Positions 36,426 through 60,492 of a stretch of DNA of 64,000 nucleotides are shown piece by piece. The translations under genes and the position numbers were made by a program. This stretch comes from Rhabditoides inermis (taxonomy: Eukaryota; Nematoda; Chromadorea; Rhabditida; Rhabditidae): contig CAWZYM010000318.1 of NCBI GenBank assembly GCA_963966185.1, forward strand, positions 518,001 through 582,000, given 5' to 3'. Below the pieces are notes generated by a model that saw nothing but the letters and a program-made list of their open reading frames with translations, was not told the origin of the DNA and ran no database searches. Positions within the stretch are counted from its first letter, which is position 1; each line of letters starts with the position of its first letter.

Positions 36426-36611
36426 ACAAATGTTACGCAGAGTTTTGTCAAAATGATTATACCATCCAATGGGTTCTGAAGCTTCTGATCGTTGTCTAAC
36501 CGCCCTAATGTCTGTTGATAAAATGGAACTCATTTCTGGGCGCACTATATGTATTGCAGGTCAATGTGCTGTGGAGTGGGCGGGAGTGAGCTGCGCCCCG
36601 TACACGCACAC

Positions 36612-49355
<12,744 letters not shown>

Positions 49356-50641
49356 CCTAGTCCCCTAAAGAACGTGTGATGCACGATGAACAACGATGCC
49401 CGGTGCTTGCGCTGACGCTTTCGATCCAAAATATACATTCGAATATGGATCAAAGTCAGGCCGCTAGAGAAGAATTGTATGCACCGAAAGAGAGTTTCTA
49501 TGTGTGTGGAGTGGTTCACTTGTTGTTTCAGCAGATGAAATGAATTGCTCGATTCATATCCCACTGCCCAAGTATTTCATTATAGACACTGCCCACCCCC
49601 TCCCCTGTTTCTCCCCGTTTTGACAAATGTTTATGAGATACTATTTGCGTTTTTGGATATTGTTCGATCTCAATAAAGACTTTTTAATAAAAAAGGTGTT
49701 CTCAAACGTCTTCATGGTAAAAGGTTCAAAAGGTTGCAGAATACTTTATCAGAAATGCTTGCTTTCGGCAAGAAAAGGCGCTCGCGTGCTCGCGTATTCG
49801 TGGTGTGTTATTGTGCACACTGTTGTGTGAGTGCGGTTTGAGTCAGATCACTATCGATCTGCGCGCCGCGCGGCGCCCACCCATGTTTTTGATGTTGTCT
49901 CCGCTTTCGTGCAAATTATCGTTATTGTTTTGTCTTTGCTTCATCTGTGGAATTTCGGCGTTCTTGTATCGACTTTCGATGAGTGTTTTGCGTGTTGCCC
50001 GCCCCTTCTGCTCGTTTCGTGATGCAAGCCTTCTCACTCTTTCTCTCTCTTCTTCTTCTCTCACTCTTTCGAGATAATGTGGCCGAATTTGACTAAGCAA
50101 GGAAAGGCAGGATCACGGCAGGAACATGGTGTTAACACGGTGTTCCTGCGGCGAGAGTGTGTTGATCGCGCGAGAGTCAGGTCATCATAGAAATAAGCTC
50201 CACTAATCAAGACTGTTGGCCCGCCCTCTTTTTGGACAGCAACACCGTTCCTGCCGTGATCCGGCCACTGTTTTCCTAAAAAGAGGCAATGTCATTGACG
50301 CTTGGAACCGTCTTCTTCATTGCCGCAGCTCTCTCTCTCTGTGTCTCTCTGTCTACCTGTCCTGTGCCGGCAATAAAAAGACGCAGCACAAAAATCATAA
50401 TATGCCTTTTTGTCGTCTCGGCCGTCTCCGGGTGTCGGCTGTTTTCTTCCTTGTTGACTCTCACCTTCTCGTTGCAGGGAGCATGTCTCTCGCCTTTCCC
50501 AGAACCCCCATTGGCATCTAGTAACAACACATCGCGTGTTGTTGCGGGAGTAGATACTCGCTGTTGATTGAATCGGTTTGAGAATGTGAGTTATAGATTG
50601 ATCGATTAATTTGAATCTTGATTGTTTATTAATTGATTCAG
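49356..50641. other. 3' flank of rapsyn-like gene and upstream region of TMCO4-like gene
   Basis: Holds the AATAAA at 49672-49677 and the small TIR element 50112-50262. A weak exon-like segment at about 50478-50520 follows gttgcag and could encode EHVSRLSQNPHWHL before a stop or splice; it may be an upstream exon of the next gene. Nothing else was supported. Confidence 0.4.
50112..50262. mobile_element. ~150-bp TIR MITE
   Basis: GGATCACGGCAGGAACA at the left and GTTCCTGCCGTGATCC at the right are inverted. A second internal palindrome (gtgttaacacggtgttcctgcggc) follows the left end. The interior (tccactaatcaagactgttgg, gccctctttttgg) is shared with Helitron-like copy 3 at about 39345-39380, which may carry a relic of it. 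Confidence 0.7.
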
Positions 50642-53600
50642 TCCGAGGATGACATCGCCGTCGACATGGTTGAGGAGTTCGTCGAGAGCGAGTGAGTCAT
50701 TATCATCTACAGTACCCCGATGTCCCCCTACCGTACCCCGAATTTCTAGCAAAATCCGGCGGTCAGACAACGAGTGAGTCGGTGTTGTGTTGTGGTTGTT
50801 GTAACCGTATCCTATTTTAGTAATGCTAGGCACGCACGTCGCGCTCGTGAGAAGTCTGCGAAGCGGAAGAATCTCAAGCGGTACCTCATGGTCAGGGCGG
50901 CGAGTGGTGGAGGCGTGCTCATTGGTGAGCGTGATTCTCTTTTTCAAAAGTTTATTTACGTTTGAATGTGGAATGTGATACTGTGTTATGTGTTATGCCA
51001 TTTTTTTGTAACATACTGAAGCTTGCATTGAGTTGTCATGTAAACTCCATGAGATTTTGATAGACGGTGAAACATATGCCATAATATGTGTGAAAGGTGT
51101 AATTTGAGTGTATGAAAGTAGTGTATAAGTGTGCGTGAATAACCTATTTGAGTGAGACATTGTATTATGCATCAAATCTCTGCCATGTGTCGTTTTAGAA
51201 ACGTATTCTTTCTGGATAGTGGTTAGTTTCTGTATGAATTATGCAGTGTGGGTTGAATTTGATTCAGTACTACTACTACCAGAATATACATACTCGTAAC
51301 ACCGAGTGTGCATATAAGTCGGTATCATTTGTGTTTTTCGAGCATTTTGAGCACTTCGTTTATTGAGGAAATTCGATGAGTACACCATGAAAATGAAGTT
51401 CCATGAAAAAGTTGTAATGCACATTATTGTCAAATCAATTCATTCTAACAAATATGCGAAGAAAATTTAGCACTTTCGATAAGATAGACAATTTTGCATT
51501 CTGGAAAACACGTGTTGCGAATTTCGTGATGCAAAAGTTTTTCGAAAAATATGAATGCCGATAAAATCTGCTTTACAAGATCGGCGAATTTAGCGACGGC
51601 AGAATTCGCTGATCTTTCGTTGACTCTATTTCAGCGAATTTAGCGACGGCAGAATTTGCTGAATTTTGGTTCCTACATTTCCGCGAATATGGCGATGGGC
51701 AGAATTCGCTGAACTCCAACTCCAGTTCACAAAAATTCTGCCACGGAGAGGAATCGAACCGGCGTCCCCTGTTCACCAACCGTCAATCTTACCAATATAC
51801 CAACTCCGCTCTCTCCCAGACGCTGTGAACTGGAGATGTTGTGCGCGAACATCTATGTAATTGCTAACATCTGTTTAGCTATTCGCATTCCAAAAGGAAG
51901 AGTTTCTCGCTGTTGCTGATATATCAAAACATAGATGTTTTAATATACCATCAACAGTCGTTTGCATACTTCTTTTTCAAAATCATGATGGCGCATGTTT
52001 CACAACGTTTTAGAATCTGTGCGAACGTGCTGCCATGGTGTATTGGTAACATTCACGCTTCGTGATCGAGGGACGACGGTTCGATCCCCTCACCGGCCGA
52101 ACTTTTGTGAAAGCAAATTTGATCCATCGCTGTTCAGGCGAATTTGGCCATCGCTAAATTCGCAGAAAACACACAAAGTTCAGCGATTTAGCACTTTCGA
52201 TAAGATAGACAATTTTGCATTCTGGAAAACACGTGTTGCGAATTTCGTGATGCAAAGTTTTTCGAAAAATATGAATGCCGATAAAATCTGCTTTACAAGA
52301 TCGGCGAATTTAGCGACGGCAGAATTCGCTGATCTTTCGTTGACTCTATTTCAGCGAATTTAGCGACGGCAGAATTTGCTGAATTTTGGTTCCTACATTT
52401 CCGCGAATATGGCGAGGGCAGAATTCGCTGAACTCCAACTCCAGTTCACAAAAATTCTGCCACGGAGAGGAATCGAACCGGCGTCCCCTGTTCACCAACC
52501 GTCAATCTTACCAATATACCAACTCCGCTCTCTCCCAGACGCTGTGAACTGGAGAATGTGTGCGCGAACATCTATGTAATTGCTAACATCTGTTTAGCTA
52601 TTCGCATTCCAAAAGGAAGAGTTCTCGCTGTTGCTGATATATCAAAACATAGATGTTTTATATACCATCAACAGTCGTTTGCATACTTCTTTTCAAAATC
52701 ATGATGGCGCATGTTTCACAACGTTTTAGAATCTGTGCGAACGTGCTGCCATGGTGTATTGGTAACATTCACGCTTCGTGATCGAGGGACGACGGTTCGA
52801 TCCCCTCACCGGCCGAACTTTTGTGAAAGCAAATTTGATCCATCGCTGTTCAGCGAATTTGGCCATCGCTAAATTCGCAGAAAACACACAAAGTTCAGCG
52901 AATTCTGCCGTCGCTAAATTCGCCGTAGTGTACTTGACTTTGGTGGTGACTTTGGCGTGCTCATTGAGTTCCGGTATGGTGGCTGCTATTTCGTTTCCGT
53001 ATAACGTACTGTGAACTGTGAATCGTGCATGCTATTTGCGACAGTTTATCAGTTTCGTGATGTCGTTTTGTTTGCTAACAATAAGTATTTATTACTGATA
53101 TCGGAAATGGCATTGTTCATCACTGTACGTGCCTTTCCATTTGTTCATTATGACCATTCGAATCTGCATGTGGTTGCAAATCTGCGGTATCACTGCTGTA
53201 CTCAGAAAGAAAGTAACAATTAGTTTTCCCTCCATATATATTTATCAATGATTTGATATTCAACAGTGGAACAAATTCCACTGTATGAGTGGAACAAATT
53301 CCACTGTATGAGTTTTTGTAGTGTACTTCGCAGATCAATGCAGGTCTTCTCACCGCCGTCGCCTGGCCAGTGGCCCTCGTGTCGGCGGCGAGTGTGCTCG
53401 ACAACCCCTGGAACGTGTGCATCAGCCGGGCCACCTAGGTGCGTGGGAGGAGGGAGGGGGGCAGATCGGAAGATGGGACAAGGTTGCACTGTATAGGTGT
53501 GACTGTGTGTTGTAGGTGGGTGAGCAGCTCGCCGAGTTGCTGCTAAGCCGACAGCACGGACGCCGCCCCATACAGATGGTAGGTCGAGCACTTCCTTCCT

Positions 53601-53866
53601 CCCTCTCTCTCCTCTCTCCCTCTCTCTCCCCATTTCTCCTCTCCCTTACCCTCTCTCTCCTCTGCTTTTGGCTGCTGTGCACCCTTCTTTGGTCACCTTT
53701 TAGCCTCTCTCGCTTTACACTTCCTTTGTGTAAGTTGCTTACAAATTCCGTTTTCTTGCCTTGTTGACATGCTCATTGTAGGTGGGCTTCTCTCTGGGTG
53801 CGCGCGTCATCTTTCACTGCCTACTCGACATGAGCAGGCGGGACAAGGCGATCGGTGAGCATCCCC

Positions 53867-53919
<53 letters not shown>

Positions 53920-55515
53920 CACCCTTGCAGGCATTGTGGAGGACGTGATCCTTCTGGGTGCTCCGGTGACGGCATCGGCCTCCCAATGGGCACAAGTCTC
54001 CAAGGTCGTCGGAGGGAGGATCGTGAACGGATACTGCCAGAGTGACTGGCTGCTGAGGTGGGAGAGAGAGAGAGGGAGGGGGGAGGGAGAGAGGGAGGGA
54101 GGCGGAGGGAGAGAGAGAGAAAAGGGGAGAGAGAGGGAGAGAGGGAGGAGGAGGGAGAGAGAGAGGGAGGGGGAGAGAGAGAGAGATAGAGAGGGAGAGG
54201 GAGGGAGAGAGAGAGAGGGGGAGAGAGAGAGGGAGCGAGAGAAAGGGAGATAGAGAGGGAGAGAGAGGGAGGGAAAGAAAGAGGGAGGGAGGGGGGGAGA
54301 GGGAGGGAGGAAGAGAGAGATAGGGTAGAGAGAGAGGGAGAGGGAAAGAGAGAGGGGGGAGAGAGAGGGGGGGAGAGAGTGAGGGAGAGGGAGGAGGAGG
54401 GAGAGGGAGAGAGGGAGGGGGAGAGAGAGAAGGGAGAGAGAGGGGGAGAGAGAGGGAGGGGGAGAGAGAGAGGGAGGGGGAGGGAGAGAGGGAGAGAGAG
54501 GGGGGGAGAGAGGGAGGGAGGGAGAGAGAGATAGAGAGGGAGAGGGAGGGAGAGAGAGGAAGAGGGAGAGAGAGAGGGAAGGGAGAGAGGGAGAGAGAAA
54601 GGGAGATAGAGAGGGAGAGAGAGGGAGAGAGAAGGAGGGAGAAAGAGAGGCAAAGAAAGAGGGAAGGAGAGAGGGAGAGAGAGGGGGAGCGGGAGGGAGA
54701 GAGAGAGGAAGAGGGAGAGGGAAAGAGAGAGGGGGAGAGAGGGAGGGAGGGAGAGAGAGGAAGAGAAAAGAGAGGGAGGGAGGGAGGAGAGAGAGAGGGA
54801 GGAAGTGTATCTTTTCAGATTCCTCTACCGAACCATGTCGGCGCAGCTGTCGATCGCTGGCACTGGCCCAGTGGAGAACAAGGGCCACACCAAGATCTAA
54901 GAGAGGGGGAGCGGGAGGGAGAGAGAGAGGAAGAGGGAGAGGGAAAGAGAGAGGGGGAGAGAGGGAGGGAGGGAGAGAGAGGAAGAGAAAAGAGAGGGAG
55001 GGAGGGAGGAGAGAGAGAGGGAGGAAGTGTATCTTTTCAGATTCCTCTACCGAACCATGTCGGCGCAGCTGTCGATCGCTGGCACTGGCCCAGTGGAGAA
55101 CAAGGGCCACACCAAGATCTACAACTACAACCTCAGTCACATTGTGGGTCATTGAGGCGTATATTGTTGTAGAATGAATGATGTTAGGTTATGCAACAAA
55201 GTGGTATTGTTGTTTTGAGATTCGGAAGTGTTACATAGCGCCTTAATTGTTGATTGTTGTAGGTGAACGGTCACATGGAATATTCGAAGAAGCTCACCGA
55301 GGTGCTGGAGACGGTGGGAGTGAAGGTGCGTCTCTCTCTCTCTTTCTCTCTCTTTTCCACTCTCTCCTTCTCTCTCTTCCACCTCTCTCTCTCTTTCTCT
55401 CTCTCTTTCTTTCTCTCTCTCTCCTTCTCTCTCTCTCCATCCCTTCCCCCCTCTCTCTCTCTCTCTTTCCATCTGTATCTCTCCTTCCCCCTCTCTCTCC
55501 TTCCCTCCTCTCTCT

Positions 55516-55554
<39 letters not shown>

Positions 55555-55663
55555 ACCTCCCTTTCAGGTGAGCCCGCACTCTTCGGAATCGCTGTCGGAT
55601 CTGGATGCTCGCTCAGGAATGTACAGAAGACACGGCAAAGAACCAGGAGAGCTAATTGATTGA
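50642..55663 (+). CDS. TMCO4/DUF726-like alpha/beta-hydrolase gene, apparently damaged
   Basis: Exons: 50642-50691, 50821-50924, 53344-53438, 53516-53578, 53782-53854, 53931-54057, 55041-55143, 55263-55325, 55568-55663 (stop TGA 55661-55663); phases agree. The protein matches human TMCO4 in order: KRYLMVRAASGGGVLIG, AVAWPVALVSAASVLDNPW, VGEQLAELLLSRQ, GFSLGARVIFHCL, GIVEDVILLGAP, GRIVNGYCQSDWLL, FLYRTMSAQLSIAG, VNGHMEYSKKL. GFSLG is the nucleophile elbow (GxSxG) of the DUF726 hydrolase fold; family members are membrane proteins of poorly defined function. Two defects. Codon 53436-53438, the last of its exon, is TAG. And the ~120 residues between the membrane segment (GGLAAP region in relatives) and AVAWP are missing, although splicing 50924 to 53344 stays in frame. 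5' exons were not found. Confidence 0.8.
51468..52905. repeat. Two-copy tandem repeat (720-bp unit) with opposed tRNA-like modules
   Basis: The unit beginning tagcactttcgataagatag at 51468 starts again at 52188, nearly identical over its length. Each unit has, on the minus strand, a tRNA-like segment (51810-51741 and 52530-52460) with A-box ttggtatattggtaaga and B-box ccggttcgattcc. On the plus strand it has a second one (52031-52097 and 52748-52815) with tggtgtattggtaac and acggttcgatcccc. The edges and centre carry gcgaatttagcgacggcagaa-like repeats in both orientations, as in a foldback transposon. It lies where the missing TMCO4-like exons would be expected. Confidence 0.75.
54058..54811. 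repeat. ~750-bp pure purine (GA-rich) tract
   Basis: Almost uninterrupted G/A on the plus strand, with many GGGA, GAGAGG and poly-G runs, from the donor at 54058 to the acceptor region of the next exon. A similar short tract precedes 55041. Long homopurine runs of this kind can form triplex (H-DNA) structures and stall polymerases. It fills one intron of the TMCO4-like gene. Confidence 0.95.
54683..55118. repeat. 222-bp tandem duplication including a TMCO4-like exon
   Basis: 54683-54896 and 54905-55118 are near-identical. Each has the end of the purine tract, an acceptor (cttttcag at 54818 or 55040) and the exon segment encoding FLYRTMSAQLSIAGTG and onward. The first copy breaks off at aagatct followed by aagag, giving a TAA stop at 54898-54900 and no splice donor. 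The second continues to a good donor at 55144. Only the second can be used to make the full protein. Confidence 0.9.
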
Positions 55664-55860
55664 CAGTCCAACTTTTCGATTCCCGATTAGACTGAGTGAG
55701 CTACTAGACCCATGTGATATCCCGTTTATCATTACTATACTGTTATCGCGCGGAATACTGTGAGTCCCTCTGACCTCATCTAGCCAATCGGATGTGTTTG
55801 TTTGTGTGATCTCGCGTGTCATTTTATATTTCAACATATTTATCACAACGGAACAGAGGT

Positions 55861-57037
55861 TTAGTACTTGAGTTTAAAGAAAGCCTTCTCCGTCACCGTG
55901 GGTCCAGTGTACTTCCTCATCTTATCGACGTCGCCGTTGAGCAGCTGGAGAAGGCAAGTTACATGAGAATCATGCGAGTTGCGCTCACCTGCTCGGGGGC
56001 GTACAGGGCGTACTCGCACGCCACCTCCTCTCCGTCGCGATCACCCTGTTATTATGGATTATACTGTTATCATATTTACTCAAGCTGTAAAATCACTTTA
56101 CTGCTCACTAGATCATATAAATCATACTCACTAGATCATATCTTAATCATACTGTAATCATAATCACTACCTTAGTGTTGGTGACGGTGACCGTTCTCGA
56201 TTCATACGGCTGCAGCACCAGGTCGGAGGGGTCGACAGTGGCTGCGTTGGCGCGCGACAACTGAAACACCACTGCGTCACTCCCACTCAACGATTGAAAC
56301 TCTCACCTGGACAAGAGCAATGAAGTTGCTGAGGTTTGCTACCTTTCCCTCGATCTTCTCGCCGGCCGCCTTGAACGTAATGTTGAGAGCGGCGGCGTCG
56401 GCCGGCACCACGTCGGTTGAGAGGGCGGTGGGCGGCGTGGGGGTCCGCATCAGTCCCTTGTGCCTAGAAGAGTGCGATGAGAGACATTGAAGAAAGCGTG
56501 AGCAACGCTCCACACCACTCGACGAGGAGGCGGTTGAGGCGCTGGGCAGGGGGCGCGGGCGAGCGAGCTGGATGGGCCGCCGGCGGGAGCTGCGGAGTGC
56601 GGCTAGCGTCGCCCTTCTTCAGGTCCTGAACAAAAAATATCCACTCATTCTCTCTTCTCTCCGCTCACCTTCTCGCACAGCGCGGACTTCGTCTTGAACT
56701 TGTCCAGACTTCCTGCAAGCGATAACGTATACCCAGTTTACTGTAGCCCACCGTACTCGTAGATTTCAACACTGATTTCAATAGTGTTTGTGCAGCGTGC
56801 AGCGACTGTCTGCCGCACTCACCCTTGGAATCCTTGCTGGTGCCGGCAGTCGGCGACTGGCGTTGCTTCTTTTGCTTAGGCTCCTTTCTTCCCTTCCCGC
56901 ACACCATCATCGCTGTCATGGTGACAAGCGCTACCACGAAAGACCTATAGAAGTATCGTTTGAGAAATGTACGCACCAAACATATTACCAGATAAGGATA
57001 TGGTAGATCATGTCGGCGACGAGTGGGCGCAAGAAAC
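55861..57037 (-). CDS. Unrecognised gene: N-terminal membrane anchor, basic linker, C-terminal beta-rich domain
   Basis: Minus-strand exons: 57037-56989 (possibly internal), 56944-56823, 56712-56669, 56625-56519, 56463-56307, 56260-56171, 56045-55989, 55944-55861, stop TAA 55863-55861; all phases agree. The first ATG is at 57011. A hydrophobic segment (IYHILIWSFVVALVTMTAMMV) spans the first intron, which sits in codon 8. It is followed by a strongly basic stretch (KGRKEPKQKKQRQ), then a Pro/Ala-rich linker. The C-terminal ~130 residues (LSNFIALVQ, LVLQPYESRTVTVTNTK, VACEYALYAPEQ) have alternating hydrophobics that suggest a beta-sandwich. The basic residues after the helix favour a type II or signal-anchor topology, but this is inference. 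It converges tail-to-tail with the TMCO4-like gene, 198 bp apart. Family unknown. Confidence 0.65.
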
Positions 57038-57496
57038 CTGCAGAAATGACGGCATTTTTATGTAGAGACCGCCAGTGGGCGGGGCTTACTGTGTCGCAGA
57101 AATTTGAATATTGACAACACGATGCCGTGACATGCGGTTTGCAACATTCGAGCGCGAAAAAAGTTGTATAAGCCGTATAAATTTCAGCTCACGGGGTGAT
57201 GTTGTCACTAATCAAAATTGACAAAATACGTGATTGTGACGTCACACTGTAGTGTAAAAAGGGGCGTGGCCTATCTTCAGTGACCCTTTGAATGCGGCAT
57301 CGCGCCCTCGGAAGTGCGCGTTTTTGATGCGCGTAGATCAAAAACAAGACATCCAAACGCTACAAATGAATACTCACTTGTTGGAATTTATACTATAGAA
57401 ACTGAATATAATTAAATAACTAATGTTTATAAGAATCTCCATCGAAAATACAGGTGACGGTATCTATTTTTATGAAGCATTTATCATTTTCTAAGA
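57038..57496. other. Intergenic stretch
   Basis: No gene or repeat end recognised before the TIR element at 57497. The 5' exon of the minus-strand gene may lie here, but no matching donor was identified. Confidence 0.4.
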
Positions 57497-57548
57497 GGCA
57501 ACCTGGAAAGTTCAGCCGTACAGCCGTACAGCCGTACACCAGTACAGA

Positions 57549-59838
57549 CAATATCGGCGCCCGTATTTTTGCAGCGGCGCCGCATAAACTTACGGCGCCG
57601 CTGCAAAAGCCGCTATGATTGGTCAAACCGAATGGCTCCGCCTTGTTATCGATCTTCTACGTTTTTTTTTCGGCGCACTGTATTTAAAAAAAAAAACTCT
57701 AAAGTTGTAAAGTTAAAAAGTATAATTTCATAAAACTCATAGAAAACTCATAACTCATTCGTTGGTTGCGCTCATTTGTTGGTTGCGCACTAGTGTTGGG
57801 TCAATTAATCGACTTTCGATTAATTTTCGATAAATCAGCTCGATTAATCGATTAGTCGGTCGATTAATCGATTAATCGAACATGTTTCGATTAACGATTG
57901 ATCGTTGATCGATTAATCGAGACAATTTCGATTAACGATTAATCGTTATTCGATTGATCGAAATAATCTCGATTAAATCGAAAGTATATTCTCAATTTCG
58001 GTACAGTTTTCGTTTCCCAGAGCGTTGTATGGGTTGAAATGAGCCACATTTTCTCAGAAATGAACTGTTTATGCTAACTGTTCACATCAAGCTACGAAAA
58101 CATGATTGGAAATTATTCATTAATCGATTAATCGACAAAAGTTCGATTAACGATTAATCGTTAATCGATTAATCGACATTTTCTCGATAAACGATTAATC
58201 GATTAATCGTTAATCGAAAGTTTCGATTATTTTTTCGATTAATCGTTGATCATTAATCGACCCAACACTATTGCGCACGCATCACAACGCAAAGCAGACA
58301 CTCTCCCATCTTGAAGATGTTCAAGCCATCATTTTTGTCTGTTTCTAAGCCCCGTAGAAAATGGTCTCATAGCGTAGTGGATAGTAAGCGAGCCCAGAGC
58401 TCAAGTGGTCGCAGGTTGGATTCCTCTGACGGCCACTAAGTTTTGTTAAATCGCTGGAGCCAAACGTGACGTGAAACTCATGCATAGTGTAAAGTGATTC
58501 ACCGTTCAGTGAACAAATGAATGACACTACGGCCGGGCTGTAGCGGTTAGAATATCATTTGACAAGATTTATGAGTATGCGTGCGCAAGTGAGATAATCA
58601 GACGGTCTGGAGAGAAAGAGAGTGGCTGATCAAAAAGCGGGGCATGCTCGGCTGGAAGAAGAGAGAGAGCGCAGCGAGCGTACGCTCGTGAGAGAGCAAG
58701 AGGCCGGGATGTGAGAGTGCTGAGCGAGAGGCGGAGCAGCGTTCGACCAATCAGATTGCACAGACAGTGGGCCGAGCGACCAATGAGCGCAGAGTGCAGT
58801 GGGCGGGGCTCACGTGATGCACACCGTCGTCGTTCGTCGTCGTCGTCGTGAACACGTTTAGTGACAGAATGAGAGAAAAGTTGTTTTGGATATTTTGGAA
58901 GCCACAACCGATATTTATTTCTTGTATCATACTCATAAGTCTTGTTTAATTATATTCTGACAAAAAACACATACTGTGGAGTATATCGTTTCGTTTCGGG
59001 ATAGAGGAAATTGAGTATGCCTTGGGATTGACGCGCTGCGCGCGTCAAAGATCAAGACAAACGGGCGACCCTAAAGGAACGAAAGAAATTACTAATTTGT
59101 ACTTATCTCGCGCAAAAGAAAACACGTCGCGCGCGATGCGGTCGCGTCTCACAGTGCAGCCTCATTCCTCCACAAGGCGTGATCATGTGTACTCTCAGCA
59201 TGCCGGGCGCATAGCCCAAAAGAGAGCGCTAGCAAGTGTGGTCGATGTGGTGTACTGGATAGCGATGCAATTTAGTGCATTCATGAACGTGGTTCAATCC
59301 CTGTAAAGGATACTTCTTTTGCAAAATTAGAAAATGTATTTTGGATGCATTTAGTACTATCAGCGCTCATGGAAATGATAACACATCTGTTTTAGACATG
59401 TTTCACTAAATTGTAACCTGTGATACCGATTCTCGAAGAAATATGTTCTCAGAGGCAGCATGTGCAGATATGAAGGTAATTTATGAGATGAACTTCGTAA
59501 TGATCTTTGTAAAAAATATTTAGTTCTGATCAGAAACGTCATTCAACGCTAAAAGCATCAGTACATTGTTATTTATTAATTATTTAATAACAACGTTCAA
59601 ATTGTGCACAGTTTGCCATGAGCTCCGCCCCCAACGCGATCTGTCCAACGGCTGACCGGTGTGATGCGTGCGCAATCAACGAATGAGCGCGAGAAACAAC
59701 AAATTCCGCACATGAGTTTTATAAGTTTTCTATGAGTTTTATGAAATTATACTTTTTCACTTTATAATTTTAGAGTTTTTAAAAATACAGTGCGCCGCGC
59801 CCGGCGGCGCCGCTGCAAAAATACGGGCGCCGATATTG
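57549..59838. mobile_element. Second (inner) inverted-repeat element
   Basis: CAATATCGGCGCCCGTATTT at 57549 and its inverse ending at 59838. Similarity continues inward through the GGCGCCGC palindrome and an A-rich segment (agttttatgaaattatactt on the right, mirrored at about 57717-57745 on the left), giving arms of roughly 200-250 bp. Internal tRNA-like segments occur at about 58368-58440 (gcgtagtggatagtaagc, caggttggattcct) and 59245-59310 (gtgtactggatagcg, gtggttcaatccc). No clear target duplication. Confidence 0.7.
57791..58270. mobile_element. hAT-type MITE rich in TCGATTAATCGA
   Basis: Ends TAGTGTTGGGTC (57791-57802) and GACCCAACACTA (58259-58270) are perfect 12-bp inverted repeats. 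An exact 8-bp duplication ttgcgcac flanks it (57783-57790 and 58271-58278). An 8-bp duplication with TAGTG-type ends is diagnostic for the hAT superfamily. The 480-bp interior is dominated by self-complementary cgattaatcg repeats. It is inserted in the left arm of the 57549-59838 element, hence younger. Confidence 0.92.
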
Positions 59839-59892
59839 GGGTTGACTAGTCTACGCTCGCATTTTTCTAGATTATTTTCGAAAAAGTACACC

Positions 59893-60492
59893 AGAGATGA
59901 ATGTCGCGGCGGTCGCCGCGTTGTCACAGCGACCGCCGCGATGGCGCCGCGGCGACCGTCGCGAAACCGCGGCGACCGCCGCGAAATTGGTCCTTGAGCT
60001 CGATTTTTCCATTTTGATCACTTTGATCGACATTTATGGCATTTCGGAAGAATACACAACACATCATAATTGTGATGATAAAATTAATTTTAATGAAATT
60101 CATCGTGTCCGCATTAATATATGCGAAAACAAATACAAAAATTATGGAGACAACACAGTTTAGATGAGATGCGTAACACCACTAGTGTGTCTTCCAAAAT
60201 GTACTTTATATTTCAAGTCTTTTTCGACTCGAGATCCTTATAAAAGAATGTGCTTTTCCGAACGCGATCGACCTATCGCACAGTAGCTGTTAAGAGGCGG
60301 CCACGGCAAACTCGCGCCGGGTTTATGGCACACTCTGAACGGGAGCCGACTCGAGTTCGCGGCGGTCGCCGCGGCGCCGCACCTTTGCCGCGAAAACAGG
60401 ATGTGCGGCGCAGATTCGCGCGGTCGCCGCGGCGCACCCTGTGCCGCCGCGACCGCCGCGAAACCGCGGCGACCGCCGCGATATTCATCTGA
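59893..60492. mobile_element. GC-rich inverted-repeat element (third nested element)
   Basis: agatgaatgtcgcggcggtc at 59895 is inverted at about 60473-60490 (cgccgcgatattcatct). GCGGCGGTCGCCGCG-type palindromes recur at both ends, in tandem and inverse. The middle is AT-rich. No coding potential beyond Arg/Ala-rich frames of the repeats. Confidence 0.65.

Noticed and set aside
51741..52815. tRNA genes in the 720-bp tandem units
   Set aside because: A- and B-boxes are recognisable but the acceptor and T-stems pair poorly and the units are embedded in repeat DNA; treated as tRNA-like modules, not functional tRNAs.
53821..55152. 443-codon minus-strand frame opposite the TMCO4-like gene
   Set aside because: It is the antisense of the purine tract and of real exons; its Pro/Ser/Leu content is that of the repeat.
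59022..59306. 94-codon plus-strand frame
   Set aside because: Lies inside the inner inverted-repeat element, overlaps a tRNA-like module, and shows no recognisable domain.
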